Below are positions 56,493 to 64,000 of a stretch of DNA of 64,000 nucleotides, piece by piece; positions within the stretch are counted from its first letter, which is position 1, and the number at the start of each line of letters is the position of its first letter. A model generated the notes under the pieces. It saw nothing but the letters and a program-made list of their open reading frames with translations, was not told the origin of the DNA and did no database searches. The stretch spans positions 186,001 to 250,000 of the forward strand of contig JADJOD010000009.1 in NCBI GenBank assembly GCA_016713985.1, given 5' to 3'. This stretch comes from Lewinellaceae bacterium (GTDB taxonomy: Bacteria > Bacteroidota > Bacteroidia > Chitinophagales > Saprospiraceae). The position numbers and the translations under genes are program-made.

Positions 56493-56685
56493 ATGGAAAA
56501 GCCGACAATCACCCGCAAAACGTTTTTTATACCAACTGTGCGCGATCCTGGGCCTGCTGGCGCTCGGGCGTATGTTTTGGATGAACCGGCCCGACCGGCA
56601 GGATCGGCAGGAAGGTAATCCTCCGGCCGCCTGCGATCACTGCGGGAATTGTACGGCCCGGTTTTGCCGGTATTATAAGGGGTGA
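56493..56685 (+). CDS. Small Cys-rich membrane protein, frameshifted at 56523
   Basis: Removing one T from the T6 run 56523-56528 gives a 63-residue protein: MEKPTITRKTF, a hydrophobic segment LYQLCAILGLLALGRMFW, then CDHCGNCTARFCRYYKG with four cysteines. It starts 6 nt after the desaturase gene, so it belongs to the same operon. It may bind a metal or cluster, possibly as an electron donor, but this is guesswork. Confidence 0.55.
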
Positions 56686-56750
56686 CTTGAAGTCACCTCC
56701 TCTCTTCGACGGATTCATCATTTATCGTTCATCATTCATCATTACCCCAA

Positions 56751-57264
56751 CTCCTGATCATCGAAGACAACCCCGACGTGGTTGCCTATCTCAAATCCTG
56801 CCCCGAAGGTTTGTACCAACTCGATGTGGCCTACAACGGAAAAATCGGCATCGAAAAAACCCTCGAAAACATCCCCGATCACATCGTCAGCGACGTGATG
56901 ATGCCGGAAAAGGACGGCTACCAGGTGTGCGACACCTTGAAAAACGACGAGCGCGCGAGCCATATCCCCATCATCCTGCTGACCGCCAAGGCCGATGCCG
57001 CTTCCAAACTCACGGGCCTGAAACGCGGCGCAGATGCCTACCTGACCGAACCTTTCGACAAAGAGGAATTGTTGGTACGCTTGGAAATGCTGGTGGAGCG
57101 GCAAAAACGGATGACGGCTTATTTTTCCAAAAACCTGATCGGCGGCAACCTCCGACCGCTCTGTCTCAGAAGTGGCCTGGCAAGTCGGGTACAAGGACGT
57201 GGCGCATTTTTCAAAATCCTACCTCGAAACATTCGGTATTTCGCCGAGTTCAAGTCGTAAGTAA
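56751..57264 (+). pseudogene. Remnant of a response regulator/AraC hybrid gene
   Basis: A receiver domain is recognisable (LLIIEDNPDVVAYL, HIVSDVMMPEKDGYQV, LLTAKADAASKLTGLKRGAD, TEPFDKEELLVRLE). The middle is missing and in another frame comes the end of an AraC helix-turn-helix (SVSEVAWQVGYKDVAHFSKS, then a stop at 57262-57264). It looks like a hybrid two-component gene such as that at 58822-62876 after a large deletion. Confidence 0.75.
57184..57230 (+). repeat. 47-bp direct repeat copy A (AraC tail)
   Basis: Matches 58653-58699 at 45 of 47 positions. It encodes VGYKDVAHFSKS of the decayed AraC domain. Confidence 0.85.
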
Positions 57265-57279
57265 TTGATTTTAAATTAT

Positions 57280-58419
57280 TTAAGCCAGTGGCAACAAAAA
57301 ATCGAGATAATTATCCCGGTTAATAGTTTGGAAGGTGGAATTTGGATAGGTATCGAGCCATGTACGCGGCGGTTTGGCGTTTTTTTGAGAAAACTTAAAC
57401 TCAAAACCGCTCAATACGCCGTCGCGCTCTTCGACATAGTCCAACTCGGCGCCGGTGTAGGTTCGCCAGAAGTAGCGGTTCGAGCGCTCGAGCCGGTATG
57501 ATTGCGTTTTGATGCGCTCGACAATCAGGAAATTCTCCCAAAGTTTTCCGCCGTCATCCCGGGAAGCGAGGGATGAAAAGTTTTCGATGAGCGCGTTTCG
57601 CACACCCATGTCCCAGAAAAAGATTTTGTCGTGCCGGGAAATTTCTTTCCGCAGGTTTCGGCTGTAACCGGAAAGCCGGAAAATGACAAAGGCTTTTTCC
57701 AGCAAGTCGATGTAGTTGACGATAGCGTCGCGGTGCAGGTTCAAAGCGTTGGACAATTCATTCAGGGAAACTTCCGAAGCGATTTGATAAGCCAGCAAGC
57801 GCAGCAGGTCGCGCATTTTCGGGGCATTTTTGATAGAACTAAGTTCAAGCAGGTCTTTATACAAGTAGGCACTGGTCAATTCGAGCAGATATTCCCGTTT
57901 TTCGGCATAATTGGCGGTGTTCAAAACAACCGGGTAACTACCGAAAAGCAGTAATTCCTCCAAAAGCAAATCCAGTTCGAAGCGGTTGCGGGTGGCCGAC
58001 AACTCGCTCACGCTGATGGGGTAAAGGTGATGGCTCCACGTCCTTCCGGTCAGCGGTTCGCGCACCTTGCTTGCCAAATCAAGAGAGGAAGAGCCGGTGA
58101 CGATGATTTTCAGTTGAGGAAAATGATCGTGCAGGATTTTCAGATTAATGCCTATTTCCGGGATGCGCTGCGCTTCATCAATGAAAATCAGGTCGTAACC
58201 ATCGGTCAGCCCCCTGAGTTTGGCCAGGTCGCGGCTGGAAAGAACCTGCGTGTATTGCATCAAATCGGCGTTGATTTCCAGCTTTCGGCCGGCCATTGTC
58301 GCCAGTAGTTCCCGGACCAGCGTGGTTTTGCCCACCTGCCTGGGGCCATAAAGCAGAATAACCTGATTGGAGGTCTTTATCCGGTCAGCAAGAATATCGT
58401 ACAGGGCTCGTTTTATCAT
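57280..58419 (-). CDS. AAA ATPase with DUF4143 domain
   Basis: This 379-residue protein has Walker A GPRQVGKTTLVRELL, Walker B YDLIFIDEAQRIPE and sensor IIVTGSSSLDLA. Its C-terminal DUF4143 region has GKLWENFLIVERI and the nuclease-like core ELDYVEERDGVLSGFEFKFS (PD-(D/E)xK-like D/E-x-K pattern). These ATPases are common and mobile in bacteria and archaea; their role is unclear, with toxin-antitoxin or DNA-related suggestions. It lies exactly between two copies of a 47-bp AraC fragment, suggesting insertion. Confidence 0.92.
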   Translation of the reverse strand: MIKRALYDILADRIKTSNQVILLYGPRQVGKTTLVRELLATMAGRKLEINADLMQYTQVLSSRDLAKLRGLTDGYDLIFIDEAQRIPEIGINLKILHDHFPQLKIIVTGSSSLDLASKVREPLTGRTWSHHLYPISVSELSATRNRFELDLLLEELLLFGSYPVVLNTANYAEKREYLLELTSAYLYKDLLELSSIKNAPKMRDLLRLLAYQIASEVSLNELSNALNLHRDAIVNYIDLLEKAFVIFRLSGYSRNLRKEISRHDKIFFWDMGVRNALIENFSSLASRDDGGKLWENFLIVERIKTQSYRLERSNRYFWRTYTGAELDYVEERDGVLSGFEFKFSQKNAKPPRTWLDTYPNSTFQTINRDNYLDFLLPLA

Positions 58420-58821
58420 AACTGGAGATCTTATTGCAAATTTAGCCGCTTATCCGTAAATATTCGCGCAAATTTGGGCGGTTAATCAAAAATATTTGCA
58501 TTAAATATCCGACTGAGACGGACCTCCTTTTTCCATCGCCCTCTTCGTTGGGCGTAATAAAGACCAAACAGCTTATTCGGGAGATCAGAAAGTTGAATAC
58601 GCCTTATTCAACTTGAATGGTAAATACTACGCGCTCCGATTGGGTCTGCCAGGTCGGCTACAAGGACGTGGCGCATTTTTCAAAATCCTGCCTCGAAACT
58701 TCTCGCGGCGACGGCGGTGTAGTAAAAATGAATGCTGCGCTACGGATGATTTCGCACCTAAACGAATTCCGGGACCCGGATTTTGAGTTAAGAAGGTTTC
58801 TGTCCTGTTTTACGAACTTTT
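58420..58821. other. Spacer with AraC-fragment duplicate and a hairpin
   Basis: AAGTTGAATA, CGCC, TTATTCAACTT (about 58590-58615) forms a 10-bp hairpin. The rest is the duplicated AraC piece and unassignable sequence. Confidence 0.5.
58653..58699 (+). repeat. 47-bp direct repeat copy B (AraC tail)
   Basis: Partner of 57184-57230; still translatable as VGYKDVAHFSKSCLETS but with no gene around it. Confidence 0.85.
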
Positions 58822-61800
58822 TCATCCCACCTGGCTCGGCGACACGCCAAATTTTTCTTTAAACGCCCTCGAAAAATACTTTTCGCTGCCGAATCCCACC
58901 CTGGAAGCCACTTCGTACACCATACCCTCGCGGTTTTTGAGCATAGCCATCGCGCGGTCGAGCCGGTAGTCGCGCACAAAATCGGTCACGTTCCGGTCGG
59001 TCAGGGCTTTCAGTTTGCGGTGCAGTTGTACCCGGCTGACGAACATTTTCCGGGCCAGGTCTTCCACCCCCATCGTTTCGTCGGGCAGGTGTTGTTCGAC
59101 GGTGAGTGTAAACCGGCGCAGGAATTCCCGGTCGGGCGGGGTCAAAAATTCGGATTCGGCGGCGGCGGAAGGTAACCGGCCGTAACGCTGGAGCAAACGC
59201 CGGCGCAACGCCACCAGGTTTTCCATCCGGGCCAGCAGTTCGTCGGTGTTGAACGGTTTGGTCAGGTAATCGTCCGCGCCGGTGCGCAGGCCCCTGATTT
59301 TGGAATCCATGCCCGATTTGGCGGTGAGCAGGATGACCGGAATATGTGCCGTCAGTTCGTTGCTTTTTAATTCGTCGCACACGGTGTAACCGTCTTTAAG
59401 CGGCATCATCAGGTCGGAGATCACGAGGTCGGGCACCATTTCCACCGCTTTCCGCACGGCTTCTTCTCCGTTGGAGGCTTCCAGCACTTCCCAGGCGCCG
59501 GAGATACATTGTTTCACAAAACCGCGCAATTCGGCATTGTCCTCCGCCAGTAAAACACTCGGGCGCTCCGCCGGCCCGCCGGCAAACTTCGGACCGGCAT
59601 CAGTCCCCGGTATTTCTTCCGGCGAGAGGTTGGGCAGGGCGCCCGCTCCTTCCATCAGGGGCAACCAGAATGTGAAGGTGGAACCTTCGCCCGCTTCACT
59701 TTTCACCCCGAGGCGGCCCCCCATCAATTCCGCCAGTTCCCTGCTGAGCGACAGCCCGATACCCGTGCCTCCTCCCGCCTGCGCGTGTGGCCCGTTTACC
59801 TGGTAAAACCGCTCGAACACTTTTCCCAATTCCCCGTTGGGGATGCCGATGCCAGTGTCTGTTACCGAAACCTCTATGCCGGAAAACGCTTCAGGCAGCT
59901 TGGCCTCCTGCACCCCCTTCCGGCAGACAACGGTGACCGTCCCTTTTTCCGGCGTAAATTTTAAAGCATTGGAAATCAAATTATTGAGCACGAGTTCTAC
60001 CTTGTTTGAATCAAACAGGAAAGGTGGAATATCGTCGGGCGTTTTCAGGACGAGTTGAATACCGCGTTGTTCGGCCAGCGGCAAAAAAGAGCGAAACACC
60101 TCGCGAATGCGATCCGTAAAATCGGCGAGGCGCAGGTCGAGTCCCATGCTGCCGCCTTCCAGTTTGGCCAGGTCGAGCAACTGGCCTACCAGCCCCAGCA
60201 GGCGCTGGCTGTTGGTTTCCACCAGCCGGGCGTTGTCTAAGATTTCGGGGTCGCGGGTTTTTGCCAGAATGCGGCGGACCGGTTCGAGTATCAGGGTGAG
60301 TGGCGTGCGGAATTCGTGGGTAACGTTGTTGAAAAAATTGGTTTTCATCTCTTCCAGCGCTTTCACCCGTTCGGTTTCCCGGTGTTTGAAGGCTAATTGT
60401 TCGCGCAATTGTACCCGGCGGATCTGGAACCGGTAGGTTTGCCAGCCGGCCCACAGGAGCAGCAGGGTATAAACGAGATAAGCCGCCGGGGAACGCCACC
60501 AGGGGGGCCGTACGATGATCGTAATCGGGGTGGCGGCATCGCGCCAGTCGCCTTCTCCGTTGCTGCCCTGTACCTTCAGCGTATAGCGGCCGGGCCCCAG
60601 GTGGGTAAAGTGGGCGAAGCGGTTGGTGCCCGTTTCCACCCAATCGGGGTCGAGGCCGACGAGGCGGTAGCGGTAGCGGTTTTTGAGGGGGTCAGTAAAA
60701 TCGAGCGCGGCAAATTCGAAGGAGAGGTTGTTCTGGTCGTGGTTCAAGCGCAGTTCGTTCAAAAAATCCAGCGGCGCGGTGAGCGGACTTCCGGGGTGCC
60801 CGAACGAAACGTTTTGGTGATTGATTTGCAGGCCGACCACAAAAACCGGCGGCGGGGTGGTGTCCGGCAACACTTCTGCCGGAAAAAAATGATTCAACCC
60901 GTTTACGCCGCCGAACAACAATTCGCCGTTGGCGGCTTTAAAAAATGCCTGGGTGTTAAATTCGTTGTCCTGCAAACCCTGGGCGGCCGTGAAGGTGGTG
61001 ATATGAAAGGATAAGGGTGCGCCCTGTCCGGGTTGGTCCCGGAGATTTATTTTGAACAATCCGCGGTTGGTGCTGCACCACAGGTCTTTTTATCACCCGG
61101 CAGGATGCCGTAAATGACGTTGTCGGGCAACCCGTCTTTAATCGTAATATGCTGAAAATGATTGCGATGCAGGTCCAGTCGGTTGATCCCGCCGCCTTTT
61201 GTGCCGACCCACAACACGCCGCCGGGGTCGGCGGGATCACTCAGCAGGCAGGAGATGGAGTTGTTGGACAGTCCCTGCTTTTTTTGGGCATCTGCCTGGA
61301 TGAGTTGAAAATCGAAGGTCCGGCCGTTCGGAATCCCCTTGACCAAGCCCTGTTGTGTACCGATCCACAACACGCCGTTGCCGTCTTCCGCCAAAGCAAA
61401 CACACGCACGGTATTGGCATTTTCTCCAAAAAGAGCGGCGTAATCGAAGTATTCGAACCGGGTTGTTTGTGGATTGAAACAAATCATCTGGCAATTGAGT
61501 CCGCTGATCCAGATATTTCCCTGCCTGCTTCGCAACAGCCTGGCATATACATAAGAGTAAAAATCAAAGGGATAGGACTGCAAAAAGGCATAATCGGGGC
61601 TGTAGTGCCGCAATTCGGCCCGGCCGTTGTCCTCATCACCCCGGCCCAGCATCCAGATATGTCCGGAGGGTTCGATGCAAAAATCCAGCAAACGTTTGGG
61701 GCCGTTTGGGAACACCCGTTCCGGGCCGAGTTTGCCGGTTGCCGGGTGGTAGGGAAATACTTCGTTGACGATTTTACAAAAATACCCGCCGCGGGTATCG

Positions 61801-62876
61801 CGCCATAAACCCCAAATACTGGCACCTGCGGCTCCGGTGTGAAAAAGTTTTTTTCCGGGGTTGATCTTGCGCAGTCCGTAGCCTTGTGTGCCAACCCAGA
61901 TATTCCCGTTCCGGTCCGTGGCCACAGTGGAAATATTTTCGTCGACCAACCAGTCCGGCTTTGAAAAATCGAGGTCTTCACCCGGCGAGAGGAGCCACAA
62001 CTGGTGGTTTACGGAGACCCAAAAATGGCCGTCGTCGGCGGGTTTCACCATCGCCCAGTTTATTTTCATGCCCGGCGGGTATTTGACTACGCGGCCGTTG
62101 CCGTTCCGGAAACAGATCAGGCCAAATGGAAAGTCGGCCCAGATATCGCGTTTTTTGCGGGCCTCCAATTCCTGCCATTGCCGGTCCGTGGCTATTTGAA
62201 CCGTGCCGTCGGCAACATTTACCCAATAAGGATTTTTATTGGAAAAAACGAGCAGGTTGCCGTTTTTCTGCGGTTCGGGATTGCCGCAAGGTTGTTCGTC
62301 TGCGGCGCCGGAGTTCATAAACCGCTCGTTTCCGAACCGGGTTATCCGGGCCTGGCTCAAATCGGGTTCGGCGGGCAATTGTGTTTTCCATACATCCGGT
62401 ATCACGATCCGCAGCAGGCCGTTGCTTTGTTGCAGCAGGTAAATCGCTCCGTCGGATGCTTCACCAATGGAATACACATCGGAGTCGGGCAACTTTTTGT
62501 CGCCTTTAAAATTGATCGCCAAATGGTAAAAACGTCCGCTTCGGGGGTTGTACAAATCGAGGCCTTTGCTTTCAGTGCCTACCCAAAGCAAGCCCCGGCT
62601 GTCTTCAAACAAAGCCGTCACGGTATTTTCCGCCAGCGAAAAGGGATCGAAAGGATCGTTGGTGAACGTTTTAAAATTATACCCGTCGTAGCGGTTCAAT
62701 CCGTCTTTGGTGGCTACCCACAGAAAGCCGTCGCGGGTCTGGCAAATGTCGAAAATCATGCCCTGCGACAGACCGTGTTCAATGGTGATGGCTTCGGGCG
62801 TCACGTTTTGCGCCACCACTGCCGGGTACGCCGGCAACAGCCACAAGAGCAACAAGACAAAAATACGGGCAACCAT
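58822..62876 (-). CDS. Hybrid two-component system regulator (Reg_prop/Y_Y_Y/HisKA/REC/AraC), frameshift near 61089
   Basis: This is a one-protein sensor and transcription factor, 1351 residues after correction. It has a signal peptide, then periplasmic beta-propeller repeats (GLSQGMIFDICQTRDGFLWV, LFEDSRGLLWVGTESKGLDL), a Y_Y_Y domain (YRYRLVGLDPDWVETG) and a membrane helix (PAAYLVYTLLLLWAGW). HisKA follows (His in NVTHEFRTPLTLIL), then HATPase (LVLNNLISNALKFTPE), receiver (Asp in DLVISDLMMPLKDGY) and AraC HTH (VSRVQLHRKLKALTDRNVTD). The frames join at the T5 run 61087-61091 on the plus strand. In Bacteroidota such proteins usually sense glycans; no PUL is visible. Confidence 0.93.
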
Positions 62877-63030
62877 GATTATAAAGGCAGATCACAAAAC
62901 AAGCGGGTTCGGCAAACCTGCCGCAGCTGCGACGGGTTATTCGGGCGGCAAATTTAAACGATGTTCGCTTGCCCGTATGTCATTCTGCAACTTCTGCCTG
63001 AAAAAGCCGGTTGCCAACGGCTAACAGTAA

Positions 63031-63060
63031 AGGCCGGCCCCTTCGTTCAGGAACCGGCCT
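63031..63060 (-). terminator. Possible terminator of the ScyD-like gene
   Basis: AGGCCGG and CCGGCCT form a 7-bp stem; on the minus strand TTTA follows, a weak T tail. The rest of 62877-63160 holds no gene. Confidence 0.35.
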
Positions 63061-63160
63061 CACATCAAAACACGCTTCATTTGGTATTTATACTGCCCTT
63101 TATAATCAATATTCTGGTATGGGGTTGCTGCATTTGGTGGTCATCGGAGTCGTTGGGTTT

Positions 63161-64000
63161 TTAGCGAACCAGGTTGATGATACCGCTTGTTAAGCCCTGA
63201 TCGGCCGTCAGGCGATAGACGTAGAGGCCGGACGGGGCTTTTTGGGCATCGGCGCCGGCGCCGTTCCAGCGAACCGAATGGGCGCCCGCTTCTTTTTTGC
63301 CTTCTTCAAAACCCGCCATCCGGCGCCCGCTGAGGTCGTAAATTTCCAGCGATACCCGGGCTGCCTGCTTCAGTTCGTATTCGATGGTCAGCTGATCCGA
63401 AAACGGGTTGGGAAATGCTTTTACCGAGGTTGAAATGATGTTTGATTCATCGGTAGCGCTCAACAGGTCATATTGCAGCACCTGCCCGAATGCCAGGTCA
63501 GTCACATACAGTTTGCCGCTGCCGTCAAAAGTAAAACTGGGAGCCAGGCCGCCGATTCCCTGGGCAATGGTATCGCGGCTGCCGTCGGGCAACAACTTGA
63601 TTACTGCTGCGGTGCCGATGATAAAGTTCAGCGTCGAATCCACCGGACCGAATACGCCGAATTGCAGGACGCACAGGTTGCCGTCTTTCGGGTCGAAAGC
63701 CATATCGGTGAGGCAGGTGAACCCTTCGGCGTGTACGCTGAGGTCGCCCGTCGCCGCATCGAGGTTATACACTTTGGCCGCTCCTTCCAGGAAAGGAAAA
63801 CCGGTGAGTTGGCATACGTGGAAGCTGCCGTCGGGTTTGGCCAGTACCTTGGTCGGCACCGGGTCGATCACCGGGGGGCCAAACGGCAGCGGGTTGGGGT
63901 TGCCGGTCAGGGTTTTTACAATGCTGACGGCTCCGGTGGTTTTGGTCCATTTCAACACCGAATTGGCGCCTGCATCGGCGATATAGAGGTTGCCGTCGGA
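63161..64000 (-). CDS. ScyD/ScyE-family T9SS protein, C-terminal part
   Basis: The gene runs off the right edge; the visible 279 codons start SDGNLYIADAGANSVLKWTK. Propeller-like segments (FHVCQLTGFPFLEGAAKVYN, FTCLTDMAFDPKDGNLCVLQ, GIGGLAPSFTFDGSGKLYVT) match the ScyD/ScyE family. The end (VKAFPNPFSDQLTIEYEL to LVR) is a T9SS sorting domain. It is secreted; function is not known outside scytonemin-type clusters. Confidence 0.85.
   Translation of the reverse strand, partial: SDGNLYIADAGANSVLKWTKTTGAVSIVKTLTGNPNPLPFGPPVIDPVPTKVLAKPDGSFHVCQLTGFPFLEGAAKVYNLDAATGDLSVHAEGFTCLTDMAFDPKDGNLCVLQFGVFGPVDSTLNFIIGTAAVIKLLPDGSRDTIAQGIGGLAPSFTFDGSGKLYVTDLAFGQVLQYDLLSATDESNIISTSVKAFPNPFSDQLTIEYELKQAARVSLEIYDLSGRRMAGFEEGKKEAGAHSVRWNGAGADAQKAPSGLYVYRLTADQGLTSGIINLVR

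Overview
The window looks like chromosomal DNA from a Bacteroidota bacterium, most likely of the Saprospiria type (Haliscomenobacter/Lewinella/sludge Saprospiraceae). The evidence is several large exported proteins ending in type IX secretion (T9SS) sorting domains, a Bacteroidota promoter (TTG, about 21 nt, TAnnTTTG) in front of a tRNA gene, a one-protein hybrid two-component regulator, an RND efflux pump fused to its TolC partner, and a eukaryote-like class Ia ribonucleotide reductase. The genus is inference from gene content.

Layout. 1-5448: the start of grpE, a TlpA-like thioredoxin, a flavin reductase, tRNA-Val with its own promoter and terminator, a dockerin-like exported protein and a glycosyltransferase. 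5449-15940: the ribonucleotide reductase region, with nrdB and nrdA about 5.5 kb apart. Between them lie YegP, a lipoprotein, a DUF3800 protein, an odd tRNA-like element, dinD with a deleted second copy, dispersed palindromes and a decayed serine protease. nrdA carries a LAGLIDADG intein. 16433-32209: exported and surface proteins (CotH/lamin-tail, beta-propeller, dockerin/cohesin-like, delta-60-like) plus an ECF sigma factor next to a membrane/beta-barrel protein. 32287-39658: housekeeping genes (peroxiredoxin, clpS, RDD, aat, M23 peptidase, sigma factor, GT2, cmk, esterase). 40007-44158: stress and second-messenger genes (universal stress protein, CBS protein, response regulator-CRP fusion, class III adenylate cyclase). 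44903-51270: a heavy-metal efflux operon. 51274-57264: a gliding-type surface protein, a repeat-rich gap, a carotenoid-type pair (CrtC-like lipocalin and FAD desaturase) and gene remnants. 57280-64000: an AAA ATPase, a large hybrid two-component regulator and a ScyD-type T9SS protein.

Connections between genes. ClpS and Aat are the recognition and tagging arms of the bacterial N-degron pathway and sit 0.6 kb apart. The response regulator-CRP fusion and the adenylate cyclase are convergent neighbours and could form a cAMP circuit. CusB, the CusA-TolC fusion and a small His-rich exported protein form one efflux unit.

Quality caution. At least nine genes are each broken by exactly one base, mostly in mononucleotide runs, and correcting one base (two in the efflux gene) restores a full-length reading frame. 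This looks like consensus error in a long-read or metagenome assembly, so these genes are annotated as intact genes with frameshifts. The serine protease, one dinD copy and the response-regulator remnant have larger lesions and look truly decayed.

The most interesting items are: the NrdA intein, which has every splicing residue except the +1 Cys/Ser/Thr; two degenerate 21-bp repeat arrays flanking a 163-bp element with 27-bp terminal inverted repeats; the duplicated dinD segment around DUF3800 and the tRNA-like element; and a recurring pattern of spacer-specific short-period repeat arrays.
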